DNA of 6,182 nucleotides from Neptunomonas sp. (lineage in GTDB: Bacteria > Pseudomonadota > Gammaproteobacteria > Pseudomonadales > Balneatricaceae): positions 1 to 6,182 of the forward strand of contig SDWN01000663.1 in assembly GCA_004195305.1 (NCBI GenBank). Reading direction: 5' to 3'. Below, in pieces: positions 1 to 5,320 of the stretch. Positions within the stretch are counted from its first letter, which is position 1. Every line of letters begins with the position of its first letter. The translations under genes were made by a program, and so were the position numbers. The notes beneath the pieces were generated by a model. That model did not search any database and had not been told where the DNA came from. It was given only the letters and a program-made list of their open reading frames with translations.

Positions 1-612
1 ATTAAACGCAGTCTCCGCGAGTGGATCGCTCGACCCCCGGCCCTTGAGGGTATAGCCCCCCCAAGCCATGCCCGCCAGGGTCATCAGTACAAAGCCGAGC
101 AGTGAGGGGGTGCTCAGGGTGGGTAGTACCAGATAGATGAAGCCGCTGAATGCCAACCCCAGTCCCAGCCACTCGCTGCGGGTTAAGCGGATCCCACTGA
201 GCAGGGTGATCGTGATCATCGTCAGTTGCACCGCCCCGAACAATATCAGAGCCCCGGTGCCGGTATCGAGGCTGTTGTAGGCGTACGAAAAAGCGATGGC
301 GTAGCCGAATAGATAGAGCGCGGCCAGCCAGCTGCCGTGCTTAGGCGAAACCGTAGCCGCCTTTGGAGGGGGCGCGTGCTGCGCGCTCATCTGGTTACGG
401 CGACGATTACGCAGTTGTAACAGCAGCATCAGCATCAAGGCCCCTGAGCCGAGGCGGATCAGGGTAAAGCTGGCCGCGTCGATGGATGATCCACTGGCGT
501 CTGTGGTCAATGCCAAGCGGCAGAGTACCGAATTGGCGGCCAGAGCGATCAGCGCTAACAGGGTCAGCAGCAGCGTGGTTAATGCGGGCTTGGCATTATG
601 GGATAGGGGCAT
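1..612 (-). CDS. DMT-superfamily (EamA-type) permease, 3' end outside window
   Basis: Inner-membrane transporter of the drug/metabolite (EamA) family. Substrate cannot be read from sequence. The 204 visible residues are hydrophobic, with segments near 11-31, 47-66, 95-113, 118-138, 147-164 and 168-187. The stretch GTGALILFGAVQLTMI (about 117-132) and the following short loop with SEWLGLGLAFSGF are typical of the first EamA repeat. The second repeat has only begun when the gene leaves the window (family proteins are near 280-300 residues). The linker at 67-93 is long, basic and proline-rich. The start is the ATG at 612: no other ATG or GTG lies in frame before the stop at 715-717. Its Shine-Dalgarno is poor, so a weak or unusual start remains possible. 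The codons are GC-rich, unlike the small genes to the right. Family assignment is strong; substrate is unknown. Confidence 0.88.
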   Translation of the reverse strand, partial: MPLSHNAKPALTTLLLTLLALIALAANSVLCRLALTTDASGSSIDAASFTLIRLGSGALMLMLLLQLRNRRRNQMSAQHAPPPKAATVSPKHGSWLAALYLFGYAIAFSYAYNSLDTGTGALILFGAVQLTMITITLLSGIRLTRSEWLGLGLAFSGFIYLVLPTLSTPSLLGFVLMTLAGMAWGGYTLKGRGSSDPLAETAFN

Positions 613-715
613 AAAGGCGCGTCCGTACAGCGATGGATCGGTTGTCAGCCCTGTATCTGACCATGGAGCGAATTGAAACGCCAGTTCGATTGGTCTGGGC
701 GCGGCACTAAACTGT

Positions 716-743
716 TATTTAGAGAATGGCAATGAGAGGGCAA
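716..743 (-). promoter_or_regulatory. Candidate sigma-70 promoter for the DMT permease
   Basis: On the minus strand, TTGCCC (738-743) and TAAATA (716-721) are separated by 16 bases, giving a plausible -35/-10 pair about 100 bases ahead of the permease start. The match is only moderate and no operator is evident. It is offered as the best candidate in this stretch. Confidence 0.25.
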
Positions 744-930
744 AGGCAAGTTTAGGGCTATTGAGGGATTTGACCTGTTAGGGCGGGTCAGGGAATATGG
801 GCGTGGGAAGAGACAGGCAAGGCGTGACACGAACGCCCTAAATGCACCTGGAGTTATGCATTGCTTAAGTGTGTTTTATCGCGTTACATGACCGTGAATA
901 AGTGTTCAAGCGAGCAAGGAGGTAGGCTAA

Positions 931-1118
931 GGAACCTGCGAATAAGTCCCCAAGCGTTTCAGGCCTTGCCCTTCGGGGCATTCAGACGGATCCGCACTCC
1001 GCGTTGCGACTTTTTGACAGGTCCATTCTTGTATAACCAAGAGGGCCTGCTAAGTCGCGCCTTGATTGCGAACCAGTCTGAGTGCCAGAAATGCATTTGG
1101 ACTCGTTCGCAGGTTTCC
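931..1118. mobile_element. MITE-like palindromic element, long version (188 bp)
   Basis: The left end GGAACCTGCGAATAAGTCC (931-949) is matched in inverse orientation by the right end at 1099-1118, which reads GGAAACCTGCGAACGAGTCC on the minus strand: two substitutions and one extra A. The left end is preceded by CTAA (927-930). The ends resemble those of IS5-family elements as I recall them, and that group targets CTAR/YTAR sites. No transposase is encoded, so this would be a non-autonomous derivative. A shortened inverted relative lies at 3180-3235: it shares the inner sequence CAAGCGTTTC next to one end and AAATGCA next to the other. The right flank (AAAG) does not repeat CTAA, so target duplication is not shown. 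Confidence 0.6.
1006..1058. repeat. Nested foldback inside the long palindromic element
   Basis: GCGACTT (1006-1012) pairs with AAGTCGC (1052-1058), and further in TCTTG (1027-1031) pairs with CAAGA (1038-1042) around TATAAC. A further small hairpin GCCC-TTCG-GGGC sits at 968-979. This inner palindromic part is absent from the short copy at 3180-3235. It is therefore either a second element inserted in the first or the part lost from the short copy. Confidence 0.4.
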
Positions 1119-1399
1119 AAAGCCTGCTGTCCTGTAGGGGCCGCTATATCGAGAAGATCTCCACCAAAAGGGGCGATGGTGGGAGAATGGTGCTAATGTC
1201 CTAAATCTGTCTTCAGAGTGCTTGCGCAGTACGATAAGCAGGCTGTTAAAGCGGTTTGGTGATTGAGTTTTAATTTGGTTTTAATTGAGAGTGTCAAGCG
1301 TTAACGTTAAATGGCAGGATGAGATCGTCGGATGGAGTTTCTTTTGTTGGCCTGGATTTTTATCCGACAACAGCGTTATGCATACTGAGTAAACGTGAT

Positions 1400-1687
1400 A
1401 TGGATATAAATAAAAAGTCTCAAACTTGGATGTTAGCGCCTTGGTATGTGAGGTTTGGGGCCTATGGATTCAGAACATATAAAAGTATCGAGTTGATCTC
1501 AGTCGTATGTGCTGTTCTTGGTTTCTTGGCACCGCTAGTCTCATTTTGGCTTTACTGGTCCGTTTCACATGAATATGCGTATATCGCAATGGCCTTCACA
1601 ATCTTTGGGTTATCTGCATACTTGTATTCAATTGTTTTGATTTGGCTGATCAAAAACAGGGATGAGGTTCTGAGGGGGAGTGCATAA
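1400..1687 (+). CDS. Small two-helix membrane protein, function unknown
   Basis: Predicted 95-residue protein that I do not recognise. It has a polar N-terminus (MDINKKSQTW), an aromatic amphipathic stretch (MLAPWYVRFGAYGF, 11-24), and two strongly hydrophobic segments near 32-53 and 60-84. It ends in the short charged tail KNRDEVLRGSA, so it is probably an inner-membrane protein with both ends on the same side. The frame is open back to an ATG at 1319, which would add 27 residues. I prefer the ATG at 1400 because the extra residues look non-native and neither start has a strong ribosome binding site. The gene is AT-richer than the permease and T6SS genes, is the first gene of the accessory block, and is followed by a large imperfect palindrome. 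Small membrane proteins of unknown role are common in integron cassettes, which suits but does not prove that context. Confidence 0.6.
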   Translation: MDINKKSQTWMLAPWYVRFGAYGFRTYKSIELISVVCAVLGFLAPLVSFWLYWSVSHEYAYIAMAFTIFGLSAYLYSIVLIWLIKNRDEVLRGSA

Positions 1688-1705
1688 TAAAACGTGCAGA
1701 CAGCG

Positions 1706-1789
1706 TTACCGGCGTAAAAACACGCGGCTTCCATTCGCAACTTTTACGCCGCTCCGCGCTTAAAAACTACCGGTAATTAAGCGTTAAAT
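1706..1789. repeat. Large imperfect palindrome, attC-like recombination site candidate
   Basis: The gap between two accessory genes folds on itself: TTACCGG (1706-1712) pairs with CCGGTAA (1770-1776), and inside it GGCGTAAAA (1711-1719) pairs with TTTTACGCC (1742-1750). It ends with TTAAGCGTTAAAT (1777-1789). The final GTTAAAT (1783-1789) fits the GTTRRRY core of integron attC sites, and the next gene starts 26 bases after its G. The expected partner core (RYYYAAC) at the left is only poorly represented, by ATAAAAC near 1686-1692. There is no T-run, so this is not a standard terminator. It is either a degenerate attC site or another kind of palindromic repeat. Confidence 0.35.
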
Positions 1790-1808
1790 TCTACTCCACG
1801 GAGAGTGC

Positions 1809-2348
1809 ATGCCATTCACACCGTTGCATATGGGTCCAGGAGTCGTAGTTAAGGCTCTTTTGCAGGGTCGCTTTAGCTTAATGGTATTCGGCTGGTCTCA
1901 GGTCGTGATGGATATTCAGCCTTTAGTGGTAATGATAATCGGCGAGGGTCATCTACATGGATTCTCGCATACCTATGTTGGGGCTGTGCTGCTGGCTGTT
2001 GTCTCAGCACTTTCAGGAAAGTATTTATCAGAGCTCGGGCTTTTTATATTGCGTCGCAATCATAAGTGGGAGCCTAATGTTTCTTGGTGGATAGCTTTTA
2101 TATCCGCATTCATAGGAACATCAAGCCATGTGTTACTTGATAGCGTAATGCACTCTGATGTTGTGCCGTTTTATCCGGTGACAGAGGGTAACGGGCTTTT
2201 TGGTGTGATCAGTATTGAGGCTTTGCATAAGATCTGTTTGTATAGTGCACTGCTAGGAGGAGGGGTGTATATTGCCATTAATCACGTACGCAATCTTAAC
2301 AGATTGAGCAACAAAGATGCGTTAAGGCGTTCATCTTCGTGGGAATGA
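1809..2348 (+). CDS. YdjM-like membrane protein, putative metal-dependent hydrolase
   Basis: Predicted 179-residue integral membrane protein resembling the YdjM/DUF457-type group, annotated as putative membrane-bound metal-dependent hydrolases; no reaction is established. The opening MPFTPLHMGPG is characteristic. Conserved polar residues sit in or beside hydrophobic segments: H7, D35 (VVMDIQP), H48, H50 and H54 (GHLHGFSHTY), H107 and D111 (SSHVLLDS) and H115. These are candidate metal ligands. Membrane segments lie roughly at 22-44, 56-80, 92-112 and 141-158. The C-terminal tail is basic and serine-rich (from about 161). The start follows a clear ribosome binding site (ACGGAGAG) at good spacing. 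The gene stands between the attC-like palindrome and a motif GTTAGGC (2480-2486) ahead of the next gene. It is intact and AT-richer than the flanking T6SS genes. Confidence 0.75.
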   Translation: MPFTPLHMGPGVVVKALLQGRFSLMVFGWSQVVMDIQPLVVMIIGEGHLHGFSHTYVGAVLLAVVSALSGKYLSELGLFILRRNHKWEPNVSWWIAFISAFIGTSSHVLLDSVMHSDVVPFYPVTEGNGLFGVISIEALHKICLYSALLGGGVYIAINHVRNLNRLSNKDALRRSSSWE

Positions 2349-2508
2349 GTGTCTGGTGATATGAAATCACTATCAATCTTTGTCTATTCATCCGTTACCG
2401 GTGGCTGCGAGGTAAAGAGAAGGTTGATGCGCATTGGCTGATGTGATTATGTTTCAAAAAAGTCTAATCTTCCAGCCTCGTTAGGCAGCTATGAGTCAGG
2501 AGAGCACG

Positions 2509-2880
2509 ATGAAATATGCAGTTGATTTTATTAATCTTGAAGAAGATGAAACAGATATTATTGTATCGTTTGCGATACCAAATGAAAAATAGGGGATAAT
2601 GAGTCTTATTTTACATAGGACACTTTTTTTTGAAGAATACCTGGATGATGAAGAAAGAGGGGTCAAAGTATCATTAGAAGGCGACTGTTACGAAGAAGAG
2701 CCATTTAATACACTCGATATACTTAAAATATCCAATGAGGAACTTGAAATACATGCGAAATACCGAAGCTACATTGTTGATGTGTCAAAGATAGATAATA
2801 GGGAGATCTCTGAATTGCACAGAGTGGTTGAAAAACAAAATCACGATCAACGGTTTGTCATAAAAATGTCTGGAAAGTAA
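2509..2880 (+). pseudogene. Conserved-looking acidic protein gene split by an in-frame TAG
   Basis: An ATG at 2509, with a good ribosome binding site (CAGGAG, about 7 bases before), opens a 27-codon frame ending at an amber codon (TAG, 2590-2592). The same frame then stays open for 95 codons to TAA at 2878-2880. Read through the TAG, the product is one acidic 123-position protein. Its N-terminal part (KYAVDFINLEEDETDIIVSF) has an alternating beta-strand pattern that continues naturally into SLILHRTLFFEEYLDDEERG. That a single nonsense change split an ancestral gene is my inference. The alternatives are two overlapping-context small genes, amber readthrough, or reinitiation. I cannot name the family. 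Size, acidity and position near T6SS genes are compatible with a small immunity protein, but nothing in the sequence proves that. Confidence 0.55.
2599..2880 (+). CDS. Downstream open part of the split gene (93 residues)
   Basis: If the amber codon at 2590-2592 is real and not read through, this is the longest translatable part. It starts at an ATG 6 bases after the stop, behind AGGGG (2591-2595, within TAGGGGATA), so reinitiation is plausible. The 93 residues are acidic in the first half (YLDDEERGVKVSLEGDCYEEE) and more balanced later (KYRSYIVDVSKIDNREISEL), ending in QRFVIKMSGK. No signal peptide, membrane segment or catalytic motif is visible, so a cytosolic globular protein is likely. It would lack the first 30 positions of the undivided protein, probably a beta-strand or two. 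It is listed separately because an automatic annotation would probably show only this portion. Function unknown. Confidence 0.5.
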   Translation: MSLILHRTLFFEEYLDDEERGVKVSLEGDCYEEEPFNTLDILKISNEELEIHAKYRSYIVDVSKIDNREISELHRVVEKQNHDQRFVIKMSGK

Positions 2881-2942
2881 AGGCGGGTGACGCAAAAGAC
2901 GGACGTCAGCTTTGGGTGTTAGCACTACATGAATGAAAGTTG

Positions 2943-3179
2943 ATGGCAAAGATAAAAAAGAAGCTTTCAGCCGCTGTAAAGCGAAAGAGAAAGAAGGACA
3001 AGGAAGAACGACAAAAAATCTACGAGTGGGTTTTTATGAATGGCAAGCAAGTGCGAATTAAACGCCAGCCTACAATTGACGGTATTCCCGTTGATGAGTA
3101 TATACAACAAAACGCAGATCCAATATGGCTCCATCAGCATGGGATGCACGAATTAATACCGGATGATTACTTTGACTAA
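2943..3179 (+). CDS. Small basic conserved-looking protein, function unknown
   Basis: A 78-residue protein. Its first third is almost entirely basic (residues 3-20 hold about a dozen Lys/Arg), probably a helix able to bind nucleic acid. The remainder is a compact segment with FMNGKQVRIKRQPTIDGIPVDEY (31-53) and ADPIWLHQHGMHEL (58-71), and it ends in an acidic tail. I have the impression of similar short hypothetical proteins in other gammaproteobacteria but cannot assign a family. I chose the ATG at 2943, preceded by GAAAG at short spacing. A TTG one codon earlier is the only rival nearby. A GTTAGCA motif lies 25 bases ahead. The TAA stop (3177-3179) is the last three bases of the CTAA that begins the palindromic element at 3180, so this element may have truncated or replaced the original 3' end. 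Confidence 0.6.
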   Translation: MAKIKKKLSAAVKRKRKKDKEERQKIYEWVFMNGKQVRIKRQPTIDGIPVDEYIQQNADPIWLHQHGMHELIPDDYFD

Positions 3180-3235
3180 GGAACCTGCCAACAAGTCCAA
3201 ATGCAGAAACGCTTGAGGACTTGTTCGTAGGTTCC
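3180..3235. mobile_element. MITE-like palindromic element, short inverted copy (56 bp)
   Basis: GGAACCTGCCAACAAGTCC at 3180-3198 faces a near-perfect inverted copy at 3217-3235 (on the minus strand GGAACCTACGAACAAGTCC), around an 18-base loop. The pairing extends into the flanks: CTAA at 3176-3179 and TTAG at 3237-3240, interrupted by one extra C at 3236. It is a reduced, inverted version of the element at 931-1118: CAAGCGTTTC and AAATGCA adjoin opposite ends in the two copies. It lies exactly between two convergent genes, so the long hairpin might also stop transcription from both sides, although there is no T-run. Confidence 0.6.
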
Positions 3236-3236
3236 C

Positions 3237-3806
3237 TTAGCTCTGGTTGCCTCGTTTGCTGTTAGTGAGAAACAGCGCGGCTCCCAATAGCGCAACGGAG
3301 GCCGCATACATCAGCATATCCTCGGGCGTGGTCACCTTTAGTGATAGGCTATAGGAGAAAAACTTCACGACCAGGATCATGATTATCAGGGAGCCTAGCT
3401 TGCTTTTGAGCTGGTCGATAGATGTGATAATCAACAGTTTAGATTGGGTGCAATAGCCTTCTGCCGCATCGATTTTGCTGATGTAGAGTTCATAAAGGCC
3501 CATTCCGAAGATTAATAGAACCCCCGCCAGCAATCCTTGATCCACTACTTCAATCAGGGTTAGCAGGATCTCAATGCGCCGCTCTGCAAGTGTCTCGGCG
3601 CTGAGTAGTACCTGTGCGACCACCTGCAGCAAGTGTACGAAGTCCGCCATCACCATGCAAATAACGATGCCCGCCCCGATGATGTTGGCAGCGACTGCCA
3701 GCATCATCATCCAGCGGCTGGACCAAAGTGCCTTCTCCATAAGTTTTGTCGCTGAGGACGGCGAGCTGCGAGAGGGGGAGGGTTCGGGTAGGTTGTTCAA
3801 TGTCAT
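3237..3806 (-). CDS. UPF0114 (YqhA-like) inner-membrane protein
   Basis: A 189-residue protein with four hydrophobic segments near 33-56, 90-109, 137-156 and 164-181. Family features include EKALWSSRWMMML (24-36), the polar loop ETLAERRIEIL, and the stretch LTLIEVVDQGLLAGVLLIFGMGLYELYISKID (82-113), where UPF0114 proteins carry a similar L-x-D-x-x-L ... G-x-Y-E-x-F-x-S-K motif. The molecular function of this family is not established to my knowledge. The first 22 residues are a Ser/Pro-rich extension not typical of the family. The ATG at 3806 has AAGGAG almost touching it, which is too close. TTG at 3800, two codons in, has better spacing, and Met23 matches the usual family start. The gene is on the same strand as PAAR, 228 bases downstream of it, so a shared transcript is possible but not shown. 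The stop codon lies in the TTAG flank of the palindromic element. Confidence 0.75.
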   Translation of the reverse strand: MTLNNLPEPSPSRSSPSSATKLMEKALWSSRWMMMLAVAANIIGAGIVICMVMADFVHLLQVVAQVLLSAETLAERRIEILLTLIEVVDQGLLAGVLLIFGMGLYELYISKIDAAEGYCTQSKLLIITSIDQLKSKLGSLIIMILVVKFFSYSLSLKVTTPEDMLMYAASVALLGAALFLTNSKRGNQS

Positions 3807-4034
3807 GCTCCTTGCTTGAAAGTGGAGGCTGCTTGGAAATCCAGCGGGAGGGAGAATAAAAGATCTGTGGCGCGGTTGCCATCACTCCGGCGGGATAATA
3901 GGTTCATGTCTGGGTGCGCCATCGTTGGTCATTGCTAGTCTTGGATGGCTGGTTTTATTTTTCGTGAGGTTATGCGATCGCAGCTATCGCTGATCAGAAT
4001 CGGTCTGCGATGTTCGGGGCCGCCCAGTGTAGGC

Positions 4035-4322
4035 TTAGCCACCAATCAGGACGGTCGGGCAGCCTGCTGCGATGACGCCGCCATGCGCGGTGCTGTCGCC
4101 CATGCGTGCAGCGGGTTTGCCGTTGATCAGAACGGTGCCGGAGCCTGCGGCGATAATGTCGGGCGGGCCGTTGCAGACTGCGGTGTCACCAAGGGTGGCG
4201 GCAGGCATGCCGCCGATCAGGACGTTGGCCGAGCCTTTGTTGATTGGGCCTCCGACATGGGGGACGGGGCCGCTATATGCGGGGCAGGTGTGCATATCGC
4301 CGAGCCGGGCTGCAGGTTTCAT
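4035..4322 (-). CDS. PAAR-domain T6SS spike-tip protein
   Basis: A 95-residue minimal PAAR protein. Such proteins form a small zinc-bound cone that sharpens the VgrG spike of the type VI secretion system and is ejected with it; toxins are often attached to it or loaded near it. The opening KPAARLGDMHTC, repeated G-x-P-A-A-x-x-G-D units (GMPAATLGDTAVC, GKPAARMGDSTAHGG) and the closing GCPTVLIGG are diagnostic. Candidate zinc ligands are among H11, C13, H22, C50, H80 and C88. There is no C-terminal extension, so it carries no fused toxin. The ATG at 4322 follows AAGGAA at good spacing. It is divergent from hcp with about 400 bases between them. No VgrG or effector gene adjoins it, so it must work with spike proteins encoded elsewhere. 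Confidence 0.95.
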   Translation of the reverse strand: MKPAARLGDMHTCPAYSGPVPHVGGPINKGSANVLIGGMPAATLGDTAVCNGPPDIIAAGSGTVLINGKPAARMGDSTAHGGVIAAGCPTVLIGG

Positions 4323-4510
4323 GTTTCATTCCTTGAAAGCGTGACGCGCCTGCTGGTGATGCGGTTTTGGCGGTCCTGTCGATGGCTTTAGATAGTATGC
4401 GTTGAGGCGTGATTAGAAAACCCCGGTATGTTATTAAATTAATGAATTTCCAGGCTTTGCGTCCCCAAGGGTTGTGTGCGCTTGGTTGTTGTCGGTGATC
4501 GTGGCCTATG

Positions 4511-4530
4511 GTGCGCATTAATCTGCGCAC
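4511..4530. promoter_or_regulatory. Perfect dyad, candidate activator-binding site upstream of hcp
   Basis: GTGCGCA (4511-4517) and TGCGCAC (4524-4530) form a perfect 7-bp inverted repeat around TTAATC. It is centred about 150 bases before the sigma-54 -24 element of hcp, a usual distance for the upstream site of an enhancer-binding activator such as VasH. That the dyad is this site is inference; it could also serve the divergent PAAR gene. Confidence 0.4.
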
Positions 4531-4667
4531 AGAAGCTGCGATCGAGTATTTTTGTGCTCAGGTGCAAGCCAAGGGGGCGAGTGTTGTTGGATCAGCAGGC
4601 TGTTATTGAGCGTATTTTGCGTGGGAGGTGGCGGGGTTGTGCTGGCTTTGCGGGTGTTTTCAACAGT

Positions 4668-4683
4668 TGGCCTGTGTATTGCT
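4668..4683 (+). promoter_or_regulatory. hcp: Sigma-54 (-24/-12) promoter of hcp
   Basis: TGGCCT, five bases (GTGTA), then TTGCT match the sigma-54 consensus TGGCAC-N5-TTGCW at 9 of 11 defined positions. The invariant GG (4669-4670) and GC (4681-4682) have exactly ten bases between them. Transcription would begin near 4694, leaving a leader of about 30 bases with the hcp ribosome binding site. Sigma-54 control of hcp through VasH-type activators is known in several T6SS-bearing gammaproteobacteria. Confidence 0.65.
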
Positions 4684-4725
4684 TTTGGTTAGTGGTAATT
4701 CATTAATCAATCTAAGGAGAGAGCG

Positions 4726-5241
4726 ATGCCAACTCCCGGCTATATGTCTATCGAAGGCGAAAACCAGGGTAACATCACCGAAGGCGCTAATACCATGGAG
4801 TCCATGGGTAATAGCTATCAGGAAGACCACGTTGACGAGATCACCGTGCAGGGCTTTGCTCACCAGATCATGATTCCTCGTGATCCGCAAAGCGGTCAGC
4901 CTAGCGGGCAGCGTGTGCATGATGCTTTTGTGGTCTCTAAGGTTTTCGACAAATCTTCTCCCAAGCTGTATGAGGCCTTGACCAGCGGCGAGCGTCTGCC
5001 AAAGATCGTGCTGAAGTGGTACCGGACGTCTATCACCGGCACCCAGGAGCATTATTTTACCCATACCCTGGTAGACGCCATGATTGTGGATATCAAGACC
5101 AGTATGCCGCATGCGCAAGACCCTGCAGTGGCGCACTTTACCCATTTGGAAGATGTTGCTTTCACCTACCGCAAGATCTCCTGGACTCACGAAGTTGCAG
5201 GGACCTCCGGCTCTGATGACTGGCGTGTGCCTAAGGTGTAA
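4726..5241 (+). CDS. hcp: Hcp, T6SS inner-tube subunit and secreted protein
   Basis: A 171-residue Hcp protein. Hcp forms hexameric rings that stack into the inner tube of the type VI secretion machine, are expelled on firing, and can chaperone small effectors in their lumen. The N-terminus MPTPGYMSIEG, the central VHDAFVVSKVFDKSSPKLYEAL (about 64-85), LPKIVLKWYR (91-100), HYFTHTLVDAMIVDI (107-121), and the late beta hairpin EDVAFTYRKISWTHE (142-156) are classic family segments. The length is normal and there is no toxin extension. The start has an excellent ribosome binding site (AAGGAG, about 8 bases before the ATG). A sigma-54 promoter lies just upstream and a rho-independent terminator follows, so hcp is a single-gene unit. 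No sheath or baseplate genes adjoin it, so this is an orphan hcp island serving a T6SS encoded elsewhere. Confidence 0.96.
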   Translation: MPTPGYMSIEGENQGNITEGANTMESMGNSYQEDHVDEITVQGFAHQIMIPRDPQSGQPSGQRVHDAFVVSKVFDKSSPKLYEALTSGERLPKIVLKWYRTSITGTQEHYFTHTLVDAMIVDIKTSMPHAQDPAVAHFTHLEDVAFTYRKISWTHEVAGTSGSDDWRVPKV

Positions 5242-5294
5242 TGCCTTGGTTGACTAAGTAGGGCGGTTAAGGCTCTACCTAGGTTGCTTAGAAG

Positions 5295-5320
5295 CCGGCT
5301 CATTTGAGCCGGTTTTTTTT
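5295..5320 (+). terminator. Rho-independent terminator of hcp
   Basis: CCGGCTC (5295-5301) and GAGCCGG (5306-5312) form a 7-bp GC-rich stem with loop ATTT, followed directly by eight T residues (5313-5320). It lies 53 bases after the hcp stop and ends the single-gene transcript. Confidence 0.93.

Larger units (their letters stand above)
613..1318. other. About 700 bp without a convincing gene
   Basis: Reading frames here (for example 861-1196 on plus and 645-830 on minus) have no family resemblance, no good ribosome binding site and odd composition, and the plus-strand one runs through the palindromic element at 931-1118. What can be seen is the candidate permease promoter, that element, and an 8-bp inverted repeat AGCCTGCT (1121-1128) / AGCAGGCT (1237-1244) to its right. 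From about 1250 the sequence becomes AT-richer, leading into the accessory block. Confidence 0.6.

Noticed and set aside
861..1196. 111-codon plus-strand open frame
   Set aside because: It runs through both ends of the palindromic element, has erratic composition, no family likeness and no suitable ribosome binding site.
2509..2880. Definite T6SS immunity gene
   Set aside because: Size and acidity fit, but it is on the other strand from PAAR, beyond the UPF0114 gene, with no adjacent toxin, and no immunity family is recognised.
1300..3179. CRISPR array or tRNA genes in the AT-rich block
   Set aside because: No regularly spaced direct repeats and no cloverleaf-like sequence were seen.
3180..3236. 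Ordinary bidirectional terminator
   Set aside because: The stem is long and lies between convergent genes, but neither strand has a T-run, and the sequence is clearly related to the element at 931-1118.
3977..4011. Inverted repeat ATCGCAG / CTGCGAT just after the PAAR gene, as its terminator
   Set aside because: The loop is long (21 bases) and no T-run follows on the minus strand.
3945..4391. Plus-strand 148-codon frame opposite the PAAR gene
   Set aside because: It is the complement of the unmistakable PAAR gene; its glycine- and alanine-rich product is a by-product of that coding sequence.
4660..5190. Minus-strand 176-codon frame opposite hcp
   Set aside because: It is the complement of hcp, which has the promoter, ribosome binding site and terminator on the plus strand.
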